A stretch of 64,000 bases of DNA from an uncultured Mediterraneibacter sp. Its GTDB lineage: Bacteria > Bacillota > Clostridia > Lachnospirales > Lachnospiraceae. Every line of letters starts with the position of its first letter. The stretch's first letter is position 1. The DNA lies in NCBI GenBank assembly GCA_944384505.1, contig CALWTQ010000009.1, forward strand, positions 1 through 64,000. The letters are read 5' to 3'. The notes under the pieces are model-generated. The model saw only the letters and a list, made by a program, of their open reading frames with translations, was not told the origin of the DNA and searched no databases. Positions 53,023 through 62,803 of the stretch are shown piece by piece. The position numbers and the translations under genes were made by a program.

Positions 53023-55347
53023 CTATTTCACCAGATACACTTCTGCCTGGTTTCTTCCCAGTTCCAGTGCCGTCTGATGGTCGTTCACATAGATATCAAT
53101 ATGATTTCCCCTGACTGCACCGCCGCAGTCTTCTGCTGTGAACACATGTCCATTGATAATGACTTGTGTCCCATAAGGGATCACGGAAGGATCCACTGCA
53201 ATGGTCCTGCCCTCTACTACCGGAGTCCCGGTAGCTGTAATCCCGGTCTCCACGTCACAGCAGATTTCACAAGCGCAGTAATAAGTCAGGTCAAAAACTC
53301 CCAGGTTCTCGCCATACATATCTGTGGAAGCGTTCACTTCACTGATATCTCCAACGCCATACGATAATGCGTTGTCTTCCAGGAGACGTACCGCCCACAC
53401 AGCGTCCGCCGTATCAAGGGTTCCCTGCACGATCCCGGTTTTGCTGCTCTGCGCCTCAATCGTTTTCCCGTCGCCGGCGTAGATCACCACGTGGTAAATG
53501 TCCCCGCTGTCATCTGCGTAAAAAACGAGGTCTCCCGGCAGTGCGTCTTCCACCGGGATCTGTGTCCCGGCATAAGCCTGATCCGCAGCCACTCTCGGCA
53601 GTTCATATCCGTATTCCCGGTAAATGCTCTGGACAAAGCCGGAACAATCTGCACCGTCGGTGAGGCTGGTGCCGCCCCATACGTAAGGATTCCCGATAAA
53701 CTGGGAAGCAAACGTAAGGAGGGACTGCCGGACTTCGCCGCCGGGTACGCCGGATTTCACAGAGGTAAGCGTATAATAGAGTGCGTCATTCTCTCCCGGT
53801 TCTACGGTCTGTTCCGCCTGGGGAAAATTCTCTTCGCCCACAGCTTCTACCTTTTCCGTGGTTCCCTCTCCGTATTCGAGATAAGTGCCTTTGACAAAAC
53901 CTCGTACATCGCCGGATTCTACATAGATCCATTCGTCTGCCTTATCGGCGATGATATAGCAGAGTGCCCCTTTCTCCATTGTTCCAACAACGTCCGTATC
54001 TTCTCCTTTTCCTTCCCGGATATTAAGACCGGAAACCGACGCAATGGCATATTCTTTTACGATCACGGTCTGGCCTACCGTTGCCCGGAGCCATGTGTAC
54101 GCTTCATTGTCCACAGGGGATACCAGCGCTTCCGCTATGGGTGCCGCAATCTCAATACCGCTGTATTCCTGCCCCATCTTTTCTGCTTTCTGCTTTGCCT
54201 CCTGCTGATAGGTTTCCAGAATCTTCTGTGCCTCTTCCCCTGTGTGGATTTCATCCGCTTTAATAAATCCCCGTACTGTTCCGGACTCCACATAAAGCCA
54301 GCCGTTTTCCTCTTCTTTCAGGATATAGACCAGTCCGTCCTGTTTCAGGTATCCGACCGCCCGGACGCTTTCCGTTATCTGTTGGAGGTCAGCCCGTATC
54401 TTACCCTCAGTAAGCCCCTGTGCCAGAGATAATTGGCTAAGATCCTGCAGTGCTGATACAGAGCTTTCGTCCAGAGAAGTTGTGGTAAGTGCAGGAGTAT
54501 CTTCAGGGATCGTTTCCCGGATATAGATATCTTCCTTTGCAAAGCCATATTTTCTCGCCACAGTCCAGAAACGGAAATCATCGACGATCACCGGCACCTG
54601 TACGATCTGCGCTCCCCGGATCAGGGAGTCCCTGTCCGAAATGCTATCTTTCCCGCCCGACTGCGCATCCTGCGTATCTTCTGCTTCAGGCTGGGTTTCT
54701 TCTGCCTGCGTATCTTCTGCTTCAGACTGAGATTCTTCCGTCTGCGTGTCTTCCGCTTCAGACTGCGTTCCTTCCGTCTGCGTATCTTCTGCTTCAGACT
54801 GCGTTCCTTCCGTCTGCGTATCTTCCACTTCAGGCTGGGGCTCCTCCGTCTGCGTATCTTCCGGCAGCGGTTCTTCCGTTGACTGGCTGCTGTCTGCTGC
54901 TCCGTCAGTCCCCTCGCCCGGTTCTGTCCCGGTTTCCGGGATATCTGATGATCCGGATTCTTCTTCCATCTCCGCAGTTTCTCCCTCTTCCTCTAAAACC
55001 GGCGGAGACGCCTCCTCTTCCGGGAAAGCCTCCCCGGATACCGGATCTACCCGGCGTCCGTCCGCCGCCCGGAGCAGATACCCGCTGGCTTCGTCCAGAT
55101 ACACCGTCCCGTCATTGATCATGGCGTTCACCGTATCTGAAACCTGAAGGGATGCGCCGGAAGCATCCAGTGCGTACATCGGCGTCTCTGCCGCCGCAGG
55201 GATCCCCTCTGCCGATCCTGGCTCCGCCGCATATACATATCCTCCCTGGGACAGCAACATCCCGCCTGCCAGCAGGATTGCCACTGCCCGCTTCCATCTG
55301 TGTCCTGTCATATCCTCCTCCATGTCTTTTCCAATTGTCTTTCGCAT
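53023..55347 (-). CDS. exported wall hydrolase: SH3 repeats, NlpC/P60 and 3D domains
   Basis: A 774-residue secreted protein. Signal peptide ~18-41 (AVAILLAGGMLLSQGGYVYA). An acidic low-complexity region (~110-232) contains five copies of a 12-residue EDTQTE-TQSEA repeat. Then come bacterial SH3-like domains (~300-535, with SGLNIREGKG), an NlpC/P60 domain (Cys in GADCSGFV, His in IYHVVIYAG) and a C-terminal 3D domain (AVDPSVIPYG, AEDCGGAVRGNHIDIYV). The first cleaves stem peptides; the 3D fold is that of MltA/Rpf-type lytic transglycosylases, so it may cut both bonds. ATG at 55347 follows AGGA. It sits between the ABC exporters and the DtxR gene. Confidence 0.88.
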   Translation of the reverse strand: MRKTIGKDMEEDMTGHRWKRAVAILLAGGMLLSQGGYVYAAEPGSAEGIPAAAETPMYALDASGASLQVSDTVNAMINDGTVYLDEASGYLLRAADGRRVDPVSGEAFPEEEASPPVLEEEGETAEMEEESGSSDIPETGTEPGEGTDGAADSSQSTEEPLPEDTQTEEPQPEVEDTQTEGTQSEAEDTQTEGTQSEAEDTQTEESQSEAEDTQAEETQPEAEDTQDAQSGGKDSISDRDSLIRGAQIVQVPVIVDDFRFWTVARKYGFAKEDIYIRETIPEDTPALTTTSLDESSVSALQDLSQLSLAQGLTEGKIRADLQQITESVRAVGYLKQDGLVYILKEEENGWLYVESGTVRGFIKADEIHTGEEAQKILETYQQEAKQKAEKMGQEYSGIEIAAPIAEALVSPVDNEAYTWLRATVGQTVIVKEYAIASVSGLNIREGKGEDTDVVGTMEKGALCYIIADKADEWIYVESGDVRGFVKGTYLEYGEGTTEKVEAVGEENFPQAEQTVEPGENDALYYTLTSVKSGVPGGEVRQSLLTFASQFIGNPYVWGGTSLTDGADCSGFVQSIYREYGYELPRVAADQAYAGTQIPVEDALPGDLVFYADDSGDIYHVVIYAGDGKTIEAQSSKTGIVQGTLDTADAVWAVRLLEDNALSYGVGDISEVNASTDMYGENLGVFDLTYYCACEICCDVETGITATGTPVVEGRTIAVDPSVIPYGTQVIINGHVFTAEDCGGAVRGNHIDIYVNDHQTALELGRNQAEVYLVK
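54664..54873 (-). repeat. 36-bp in-frame tandem repeat
   Basis: About five copies of a 36-bp unit (plus strand TCTGCGTATCTTC-GCTTCAG-like) encode the acidic 12-residue repeat of the wall hydrolase. Copies differ at a few bases, so copy number probably varies between strains. Confidence 0.8.
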
Positions 55348-55417
55348 ATGATATTTCCTGTGTATATGTCGCTTCCCCGTACAGGCTTTCCTGTCGGAAG
55401 GGGAACGAACTGCCTTA

Positions 55418-57187
55418 CTATGACAGCCTCCCGTTTTCCATCCGGTACTCCACATCCGCCACATTCATGGTAGATTTCCTGTGGGAAACCAGCAGCACCG
55501 TCTTATCCCCCTGCCCTTCTTTCAGGGCTTTCAGGATTACGCCTTCATTTAAGGAATCCAGATTGCTGGTGGGCTCGTCCAGAAGGAGGAACGGTGCGTC
55601 GTGGAGGAACGCCCGGGCGATGCCGATCCGCTGCTTCTCTCCGCCGGACAGGGTATCCCCCAGCTCGCCCACCTCCGTATCATAGCCATTCGGAAGTGTC
55701 TGGATGAAGTCGTGGATGGAGGCTTTCTTTGCCGCATCCATGATCTCCTCCCGGGACGCCCCGGGTTTCCCCACGGCGATGTTATTTGCAATAGAATCGT
55801 GGAACAGCACCGTCTCCTGCGTGACATAGGCCTCCATCCGGCGAAGGTCCTCTGTGTTGATCCCCCGGATGTCCCGGCCGGAAATCCTGACCTGTCCGCC
55901 CTGTACGTCCCAGAAACGCATCAGGAGCTTTAAGAGGGTGGATTTCCCTGAGCCGCTGGCTCCGCAGATCCCCACGATCTTCCCTTTCGGTATCTTTATA
56001 TTATAATCCTTTAAGATCTGCTCTTCTTCATAGGCAAAGTCCACGCTGTCCGCCTCCGCATCGGTAAAGGAGACTTCTTCCATGCCGGACACCTCTTCTA
56101 TCTGGGGCGGTTCCTCCAGAATGGAAAGCACCCGCTCCCCGCTGGCAAGGGTCTGGTTCAGGTTGTTGGACAGGCTGGCAAGGGCGGTCACCGGGCCGAA
56201 AGAGCCCATCATAGCGATGGTCCCCACCAGCATGCCGGTCAGGTCCACACCCCCGGCCTGTTTCAGTGCAATCATCAGGAACAGCATGGCAAAGGAAAAG
56301 ACAAGGATCACAAGGTTCGTCGCCGACCTCTGGGACGCTTCCAAGGCGTTCAGCCCTTTCTGCATCCCGCCCAGTCCATCGGAGCGGTCTGCCATCTCTT
56401 TGCGCCGTTTCTCTCCCTGCCCGTACTGAATGGACTCGTCCAGCCCACGGAGGGAATCAAGGATAAAGCTATTCAGATCCCCGAAGCCGGTGCGGAACTG
56501 CATCCCTTTGTCCGCACCCTTTCTTCCGAAATACAGGGGGATGGCTGCCCCGACCACGAGATAGCCTGCCAGTGCAAGCACCGCCGCCGGGATGGAAAAA
56601 TGCCCGATAAAGAGCACCATAACAAAGGAGGTCAGGACTGCAATGGCGATGGGGGAAATGGTGTGGGCATAGAACACTTCCAGAAGTTCAATGTCCGAGG
56701 TGATCACGGAGATCAGATTTCCCTTGTCCCGCCCATCCAGCTTCGCCGGACAGAGCTTCCTTAAGGCTGCGAACACCTTATGCCGGATGATCGCCAGCAG
56801 CTTAAAAGCGATAAAATGGTTGCAGTACTGTTCCCCATAATGGAGAATCCCCCGCATCACTGCCATCACGACCAGGATCAGGAACAGGGCGCCGGGTTCC
56901 ATTCCCAGGAAGAATCCTGCCCCGGAGGCCTCCATACCAAGCCCCATGGCTTCCATGGCTGCGGCGAGCAGCATATGCATCAGCCCGTACCCTGCAAGGA
57001 TCGTCAGGAAGATGGCGCACAGATACCCCACGGTGCCAAGCACGATGGCAAGGAGCATGACTGGCAGGAGAGGACGCACCAGCCCGATCAGCTGCCCCAT
57101 GATCCGGACGCCGCTTCGCCTGCGGGGCGCTGCCGTCTTGCCTGTCATCTCTGCCCCAGCAGCTTTACGATTTTCTTCTGCGCTCAT
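55418..57187 (-). CDS. half-ABC exporter, second of heme-locus pair
   Basis: A 589-residue permease-ATPase: six membrane segments (~30-310), then Walker A GASGSGKST, signature LSGGEKQR, Walker B LLLDEPTSNLD and H-loop SHRKST. It overlaps the preceding exporter gene by 4 nt (ATGA), so they form a CydDC-like heterodimer. The H-loop and Walker B are complete. Two such half-exporters also occur at the end of the streptococcal sia heme operon. Substrate may be heme, a flavin or a thiol; not decidable. Confidence 0.88.
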   Translation of the reverse strand: MSAEENRKAAGAEMTGKTAAPRRRSGVRIMGQLIGLVRPLLPVMLLAIVLGTVGYLCAIFLTILAGYGLMHMLLAAAMEAMGLGMEASGAGFFLGMEPGALFLILVVMAVMRGILHYGEQYCNHFIAFKLLAIIRHKVFAALRKLCPAKLDGRDKGNLISVITSDIELLEVFYAHTISPIAIAVLTSFVMVLFIGHFSIPAAVLALAGYLVVGAAIPLYFGRKGADKGMQFRTGFGDLNSFILDSLRGLDESIQYGQGEKRRKEMADRSDGLGGMQKGLNALEASQRSATNLVILVFSFAMLFLMIALKQAGGVDLTGMLVGTIAMMGSFGPVTALASLSNNLNQTLASGERVLSILEEPPQIEEVSGMEEVSFTDAEADSVDFAYEEEQILKDYNIKIPKGKIVGICGASGSGKSTLLKLLMRFWDVQGGQVRISGRDIRGINTEDLRRMEAYVTQETVLFHDSIANNIAVGKPGASREEIMDAAKKASIHDFIQTLPNGYDTEVGELGDTLSGGEKQRIGIARAFLHDAPFLLLDEPTSNLDSLNEGVILKALKEGQGDKTVLLVSHRKSTMNVADVEYRMENGRLS

Positions 57188-58920
57188 ACTGCCGCCTCCT
57201 TTCCGTACTGCTCCAGTTCCATCTGGGAACGGTAGAGCTTCGCATATTCGCCGTCTGCTCTCATCAGTTCTTCATGGGTTCCCGTCTCCGGGATCCCCCC
57301 GTCTTTCATCATATAAATCCGGTCTGAGCCCACCACGTTTGCCAGCCGGTGGGAGATCAGGATCACGGTCTTCGTCTCTGCCAGCTTATGGACCGCCTCC
57401 ATGATCATCTCCTCGCTCTCCGCATCGATATTCGAGGTGGCCTCGTCAAAGATATAGACCGGCGTGTCGTGGAGCAGCGCCCTTGCGATAGCCAGACGCT
57501 GGCACTGTCCGCCGGAGAGATTGGCGCCTTTCTCCGCAAGGGGCGTGGCAAGCCCCTGCTGCGCACTGAGGAATCCCCACAGGTTCACCCGCTTTAACGC
57601 TTCCTGCATTTCTTCCTCTGTCGCATCCGGTTTTCCCATCCGCAGGTCGTCTTCTACCGTTCCCTTGAAGAGATAGCTGTTGTGGCTGACCATGGTGATC
57701 TGCTCCATCAGGCTGTCCTCCCGGATCTGGGAAAGTTCTTTCCCTTCGATGGTCACACTGCCCTGATAGCCCTGATTCCTTCCAATCAGGATAGCAGCCG
57801 CCGTACTCTTGCCGCAGCCCGACGTCCCCACGATGGAAGTAAAGCTCCCCGCCGGAAATTCCATGTTAATACCTTTGAGGATCTCACGCCCCTCTTCGTA
57901 GGAGAAATGCACCCCTGTCAATTCCAGATCCATCTCTTTCCCTTCCAGGGTTTCCGTCTTCTCAGGTGGTTCCGGCAGATCCAGAAGGGCGAAGATCTTA
58001 TCGCTTGCCGCCATGCCGTTCATGGCGATATGGAAGAAAGAACCGAGGAGCCGTAAGGGGATAAAAAACTCCGACGCCAGCAGGATCAGCATCAGTGCGC
58101 CGTGTACGCTTAAGTTCCCCTGTATGAACTGGGAAAGCGTCACGATCATGCCCACCGCCGCCCCGCCGTATGCGATGATGTCCATCACGCTGGTGGAGTT
58201 GAGTTGCATGGTCAGCACCTTCATGGTGATCTGCCGGAACCGCTGGGATTCCGCATCCATCTCCTGTGCTTTCAGTTCGTCCGACTGATAGATCTTCAGC
58301 GTGGTCAGCCCCTGCAGGTTCTCAAGGAAGCTGTCGCCCAATTCCGTATAGATACCCCAGTATTTATTGAGAAGACGCTTGGCGAACTTCTGCACCGCCA
58401 CAATAGATATGGGGATCAGGGGCACACAGATGAGCAGGACAAGGCTTGCCTTCCAGCTCACGAAAGACAGCACGATAAACAGCGTCACCGGCGCCAGCAG
58501 GCTGTAGAAGAGCTGGGAAAGATATTTTCCGAAATAGGTCTCCAGCTGCTCCACGCCCTCCGCAGCCATCTGTACTACCTCGGAGGTCGTGACCTTCTCC
58601 CGGTAGGCTGCGCCCAGCCGCAGAAGCTTTTCATAGATCTTATCCCGCAGGATCCGTTTCACGTCCACAGACGCATGATAGGACGCCCGGGAAGCGCCCC
58701 GGTCGCAGACGAAGCGGAGCACCATGGCAAGGACGGCGATCCCGCCGAAGCGCACTGCCTCCTGAGACGTCACTTCCCAAAACAGCGCCTGTTCGAGGAG
58801 CACAGACACGCAGTAGATCATAACGATCTGACAGAGCAGGGCAAGCCACTGCCACGCTACCTGATACACGATATATTTTTTTGCATGGGACAATAAGCCC
58901 ACGAGTCGTTTCTTGATCAT
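57184..58920 (-). CDS. half-ABC exporter, first of heme-locus pair
   Basis: A 578-residue permease-ATPase with six membrane segments, Walker A GTSGCGKST, signature LSGGQCQR, Walker B YIFDEATS and H-loop SHRLAN. The ATG at 58920 overlaps the stop of the YgbA_NO gene as ATGA, which fixes the start; the longer frame to 58983 has no ribosome site. It pairs with the next gene. Context suggests a role in heme or iron handling, as in related operons. Confidence 0.88.
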   Translation of the reverse strand: MIKKRLVGLLSHAKKYIVYQVAWQWLALLCQIVMIYCVSVLLEQALFWEVTSQEAVRFGGIAVLAMVLRFVCDRGASRASYHASVDVKRILRDKIYEKLLRLGAAYREKVTTSEVVQMAAEGVEQLETYFGKYLSQLFYSLLAPVTLFIVLSFVSWKASLVLLICVPLIPISIVAVQKFAKRLLNKYWGIYTELGDSFLENLQGLTTLKIYQSDELKAQEMDAESQRFRQITMKVLTMQLNSTSVMDIIAYGGAAVGMIVTLSQFIQGNLSVHGALMLILLASEFFIPLRLLGSFFHIAMNGMAASDKIFALLDLPEPPEKTETLEGKEMDLELTGVHFSYEEGREILKGINMEFPAGSFTSIVGTSGCGKSTAAAILIGRNQGYQGSVTIEGKELSQIREDSLMEQITMVSHNSYLFKGTVEDDLRMGKPDATEEEMQEALKRVNLWGFLSAQQGLATPLAEKGANLSGGQCQRLAIARALLHDTPVYIFDEATSNIDAESEEMIMEAVHKLAETKTVILISHRLANVVGSDRIYMMKDGGIPETGTHEELMRADGEYAKLYRSQMELEQYGKEAAV

Positions 58921-59297
58921 CTGTTTCTTTCCATCCTTTCCTTCTGCCCTTTCTTTTCCCGCACACTGCATACCATGTGCCACACTGCAAGGACCGGATG
59001 ATACAGGAGCATCCTCGGTCCCGAGAACCGCATGACCTGACGGATCTTCTCCCTCATCTCCGGTTTATAGCAGTGTACCCAGCAGTTGCTGCAGAAGGTT
59101 TTCTCTTCCATAAAGGGACATTTCTCGCTCCGCAGCTTCGCATAATCTGAAAGCTGCTGACAGGCCGGGCACAGCCGCCCGGTCTTCCTGCCGTACCCCT
59201 CATGATTCTTCCGGCAGTAGAGACGGATCATCTCATCCACCACATACTGCTCTTTCTGTCTTTTTTCTTCAATCCTCTTTTTATATTCTGCTGTCAT
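58917..59297 (-). CDS. YgbA_NO-type (nitrous oxide-stimulated promoter) cysteine-rich protein
   Basis: A 126-residue basic protein with Cys pairs LCPACQQL, KCPF and FCSNCWVHCY, and a conserved VMRFSGPRMLLYHP ending. This matches the YgbA_NO family (PF11756), linked in enterobacteria to recovery from nitrosative stress through the NsrR regulon. The Cys pattern suggests a metal or Fe-S site. It starts 6 nt after the DUF454 gene and overlaps the exporter gene by 4 nt, so it is in the heme operon. Confidence 0.85.
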   Translation of the reverse strand: MTAEYKKRIEEKRQKEQYVVDEMIRLYCRKNHEGYGRKTGRLCPACQQLSDYAKLRSEKCPFMEEKTFCSNCWVHCYKPEMREKIRQVMRFSGPRMLLYHPVLAVWHMVCSVREKKGQKERMERNR

Positions 59298-59303
59298 GGT
59301 TCT

Positions 59304-59708
59304 TTACTCCGCCGCCTGTGCTTCTTCCGGCTTAATGGTCTTCACCCGCAGGAAGAAATACAGCAGGTGGCACACCCACACGATGGCAAGGCAGATCCTT
59401 CCCACCGGGACTTTGCTCATCATCAGGAATCCCACCGCCATGACCACGGTCACGGTTCCCACGATCCGCAGCTTCGTCCCCATGGTCATGGCCCTCTGCT
59501 TCACAAAACTGTCCAGATGCTTTTTATAAAGATTCGTTCCGATGAACCAGTCGTGGAGCCGCTTTGAGCTTTTCGCAAAGCAGAACACCGTGGCCATGAA
59601 AAATGGCACGGTGGGGAGGATCGGCAGGACGACGCCCACCGCCCCCAGCCCCAGGCAGAGAAAGCCCAGCAGGATCCAGAAGATCCGTAACGGATTCTTA
59701 TTCTTCAT
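59304..59708 (-). CDS. DUF454 / YbaN-family membrane protein
   Basis: A 134-residue protein with four hydrophobic segments and the family stretch [25 protein letters not shown]. YbaN proteins are small inner-membrane proteins found again and again in heme-uptake operons, though their function is unknown. AGTGAAAC lies before the ATG. It follows the transport ATPase by 43 nt. Confidence 0.88.
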   Translation of the reverse strand: MKNKNPLRIFWILLGFLCLGLGAVGVVLPILPTVPFFMATVFCFAKSSKRLHDWFIGTNLYKKHLDSFVKQRAMTMGTKLRIVGTVTVVMAVGFLMMSKVPVGRICLAIVWVCHLLYFFLRVKTIKPEEAQAAE

Positions 59709-59751
59709 TTTGTTTCACTCCTGTTTCTCTTAATTTTGACCGCGGTATGGT

Positions 59752-60588
59752 TCACACAGTCAGTACAAATTTCTTTCCTTCAATGGCCGTCACTCCAAGG
59801 GAAATCCCGTACAGTTCCCGGATGGCTTCCTCTGTGATCACCTCATCCGGCGCGCCCTGGGCGGTCACCTTCCCGTCTTTGAGGCCGATGATCCGGTCTG
59901 AGAAGTGGATCGCCTGATTGATGTCATGGAGCACCATGATAATGGTGATCCCGTACTCCCGGTTCAGCTTCTTTATCAGCTCCAGGATCTCGATCTGATA
60001 ACGGATATCCAGATAGGTGGTGGGCTCGTCCAGGAACAGGATCTTCGTGTTCTGTGCCAGCGCCATGGCGATCCACACCCTCTGGCGCTGGCCGCCGGAG
60101 AGGCGGCTCACTTCCCTGTCCCGGTATTTCAGGACATTGGTCACTTCCATGGCCCACTGGATCAGCTTCTCATCCTCGTCGCTGTGCCCCTGCATCATCT
60201 TCATATGGGGCGTGCGGCCAAAGGATACCAGCCGCTCTACCGTAATGTCGTCCGCAGAGGAATTATACTGATGGACGATGGACACCCGCCTGGCAAAATC
60301 CTTCAGCCCCAGGTTCTGGATGTTCGTCCCATGGAGGAAGATATTCCCTTTCCTGGGATAGAGGTTTTTGGTCATCAGATTGAACAGGGTGGATTTCCCG
60401 CACCCGTTGGCCCCCATGATGGTTGTGATCTTCCCTTCTTCTATGGTAAAGGATGTTCCCTTTAAGACTTTATTCTTCCCGTAGGAAAAGAACAGGTCCC
60501 GCACTTCCATGGCCGGCTTCTGTACCGGCCGCACCGCTTCTCCGGGCCCGGCGCTGTCAGGTTTCATCTGTTTCATATCAGGCTGCAT
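59752..60588 (-). CDS. heme/siderophore ABC importer ATPase (HtsC/FepC-like)
   Basis: A 278-residue ATPase of the FepC/BtuD group: Walker A GANGCGKST (~55), signature LSGGQRQR (~165), Walker B ILFLDEPTTYLD and H-loop LHDINQA. It powers the FecCD permease encoded just upstream and overlaps it by 11 nt. The Pro-rich N-terminal ~25 residues are extra to the fold. By position it equals HtsC/SiaC of the streptococcal heme operon. Confidence 0.92.
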   Translation of the reverse strand: MQPDMKQMKPDSAGPGEAVRPVQKPAMEVRDLFFSYGKNKVLKGTSFTIEEGKITTIMGANGCGKSTLFNLMTKNLYPRKGNIFLHGTNIQNLGLKDFARRVSIVHQYNSSADDITVERLVSFGRTPHMKMMQGHSDEDEKLIQWAMEVTNVLKYRDREVSRLSGGQRQRVWIAMALAQNTKILFLDEPTTYLDIRYQIEILELIKKLNREYGITIIMVLHDINQAIHFSDRIIGLKDGKVTAQGAPDEVITEEAIRELYGISLGVTAIEGKKFVLTV

Positions 60589-61654
60589 ATTTCTTCGACC
60601 TCCTTAACAGAATGATAAAGAACGGTCCGCCGATCACGCTCATGATAATGGACGCCGATACTTCGTAGGGCGCCGCCACGGTCCGGCCGATGGTATCCGC
60701 CAGCAGGAAGGTAAAGGCCCCCGCCAGCATGGAGAATGGTACCAGCGCCCGGTGGTCGCTGCCCACCAGCAGCCTCCCGATATGTGGCACGATCAGCCCC
60801 AGGAAGCTGATGGCTCCCACCACCGCTGTGGAGATGCTGGCAAGGAGCACCGCCACCAGGGAGATCAGGATCCGCATCAGGTTCACATTGATGCCCAGGC
60901 TTCTGGCCGTCTTGTCCTCCAGAGACATCAGGTTGCACATCTTTGTAAACAAAAGCGCAAGGATCAGCCCTGCGATCACATAGGGGAGCAGGGTCTGCAC
61001 GTCCTCCCATGTCTTCTGTGTGATATTTCCTTCCACGATGGACGCCACGCCGGAAGAATTTCCTCCGCTCATGGAATTCAGGGCGTCTGAAAGCCCGGTA
61101 AACATGGCGCTCACTGCCACGCCGGTCAGAATGATGCGCAGCGGACTTAAGCCTCCTTTCCACGACAGGCTGTACACCAGGAAAAAGGCCAGCACGCCGC
61201 CGGCAAATGCGAACAGCGGGGTAAAAAAGTAAAGGGCCGGCAGAAATGCCGTAATCAGTACCGCCACAAAACCTGCGCCGCTGGAAATGCCGATGATCCC
61301 CGGGTCCGCCAGCGGATTCTTCAGCACCGCCTGGAAAAGGACGCCCGAGACCGCCACCGCCGCCCCTGCGAACAGGGAGATCACGATCCTCGGGAAACGC
61401 AGGTCGTAGATGGCCGCCACATCGTCGATCCGCTCGATAAACAGTCCCCGGAACAGCTCCGAGGGGGAGACCTTCAAGCTCCCGATATTGACGGACAGGA
61501 CAATCAGCACCGCCAGCAGTATCCCTGTTATAATAAAGGCGGCCGCCGCCCGGGCTGTCTTTCGTTTCTTTCTGCTCCGGTCCTGCTTCCCGGAATCTGG
61601 AACCACCGGATCCGTAAGGCTGCCGTCCTGTCTTAAGTCTCTGTCTTCACTCAT
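60578..61654 (-). CDS. heme/siderophore ABC importer permease (FecCD family)
   Basis: A 358-residue membrane protein with ten or so helices, starting after a charged N-terminus (~1-33). Family motifs include GAAVAVSGVLFQAVLKNPLADPGIIGISSGAG and FLGLIVPHIGRLLVG. Two copies form the channel with the ATPase. It lies 12 nt after the binding lipoprotein gene. It corresponds to HtsB/SiaB. Confidence 0.92.
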   Translation of the reverse strand: MSEDRDLRQDGSLTDPVVPDSGKQDRSRKKRKTARAAAAFIITGILLAVLIVLSVNIGSLKVSPSELFRGLFIERIDDVAAIYDLRFPRIVISLFAGAAVAVSGVLFQAVLKNPLADPGIIGISSGAGFVAVLITAFLPALYFFTPLFAFAGGVLAFFLVYSLSWKGGLSPLRIILTGVAVSAMFTGLSDALNSMSGGNSSGVASIVEGNITQKTWEDVQTLLPYVIAGLILALLFTKMCNLMSLEDKTARSLGINVNLMRILISLVAVLLASISTAVVGAISFLGLIVPHIGRLLVGSDHRALVPFSMLAGAFTFLLADTIGRTVAAPYEVSASIIMSVIGGPFFIILLRRSKKYAA

Positions 61655-61666
61655 GGCTCTCCCTCC

Positions 61667-62803
61667 TTACTTCGTGATCTCCTGCAGTGTCTCTTCGTCT
61701 ACCTTCTCGGAGGCTTCGCTCTCTTCGGCTGCCTTTGCGGCGTTCTCGCTGTTCTCTTTGGCCTTTTCCTGATCCTCTTCGCTCTCCGGATAGAGCATAG
61801 GCTGCAGTTCCTCCAGCGCTTCCGGGTAGTCGAAATCAGCGCTCATGCCAAAGTACTCATAGGTCAGGTCATACACCCGTTCATTCTTCACTGCATCGAA
61901 ATGCTGCCAGATATCGTCTGTGGCAAACTCTTCATTGAACATCTCCACGATCTGATCCGGCAGGGCGTGTGCCGCCCGCAGGATCACATCCGGCTCCTTT
62001 GTCTTCATGTCCTCGGTATTGACTGTCAGGAATTCCTGGTCTGTCCCGGCGTAGACGTTCTCGCCCCCTGCCAGCTCCACCAGGCTTCCCACATAGGAAT
62101 TTTCGGTGGCAATGATATAGCTGCCGGGCAGTCCCATGAGGATCAGCACTTTCGGTGCTTCTTTCCCTTCATTGGTATCCTTGTAATCTTCATAAAATTC
62201 TGTAAACTCATCCACCATGTCCTGCGCCTGCTCTTCCCTGCCAAAGATCTCGCCCAGCTCCTGGATGGAGCGGTACATGCCCTGGACGCTCCGCAGGTTT
62301 AGAAATGCCCAGTCCGTATCGATGGCTTCGTATTTGGGCTGCAGGTCGGCCTGGAGGGTGGCAGGGCTTAAGATCCAGTCCGGATCCAGGGACGCCACGA
62401 TCTCCATATCAGGGGCCATGGCGGTCCCCACCTCTTCCGCTTCTGCATATCGCTCGGGCAGCTCTGAAATGGAACTGGAGCACACACCCACCAGGTCCAG
62501 CTCCAGCCGGTCGCAGATCTCAGCCGTGGAAGGGGAGGTAGCAATGATCCTAGGCTCCCCCTCCATTCCCTGCACCTTTGCCTTTGCCGCTTCTACGGCG
62601 GCTTTCTCCTCCGGATCCGTGATCTCCAACATGGTCTCCACACTTTCCGTCTGAGAAGAAGCGCTGCCGTCCGCCGTTCCTTCTCCCGCATCCCCGCCGC
62701 TCTGATCCACACACCCTGCAAGCAGGCTGCAGGAGAGAGCTGCGCAGGCAGCCAGGGCCGAGAGCCTCTTGTTTCTTTTGATCCAGTTATGCTTCATCAT
62801 CAT
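61667..62803 (-). CDS. heme/siderophore-binding lipoprotein (HtsA-like)
   Basis: A 378-residue class III periplasmic-type binding protein held by lipid: signal peptide with lipobox SLLAGC (Cys31), a Ser/Gly tether, then the two-lobed PeripBP_2 domain (RIIATSPSTAEICDRLELDLVGV, DPDWILSPATLQADLQPKYEAI, LAGGENVYAGTDQEFLTVNTEDM). The C-terminal ~40 residues are acidic helices. It overlaps the end of shp by 17 nt, with GGGGCGGAGG in the shp coding end as ribosome site. It should take heme from Shp and pass it to the permease; ligand not proven. Confidence 0.9.
   Translation of the reverse strand: MMMKHNWIKRNKRLSALAACAALSCSLLAGCVDQSGGDAGEGTADGSASSQTESVETMLEITDPEEKAAVEAAKAKVQGMEGEPRIIATSPSTAEICDRLELDLVGVCSSSISELPERYAEAEEVGTAMAPDMEIVASLDPDWILSPATLQADLQPKYEAIDTDWAFLNLRSVQGMYRSIQELGEIFGREEQAQDMVDEFTEFYEDYKDTNEGKEAPKVLILMGLPGSYIIATENSYVGSLVELAGGENVYAGTDQEFLTVNTEDMKTKEPDVILRAAHALPDQIVEMFNEEFATDDIWQHFDAVKNERVYDLTYEYFGMSADFDYPEALEELQPMLYPESEEDQEKAKENSENAAKAAEESEASEKVDEETLQEITK

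Noticed and set aside
54664-54873. Regular repeats considered as a CRISPR array
   Set aside because: Repeats are direct, contiguous and in frame within a coding region, with no spacers and no cas genes near.
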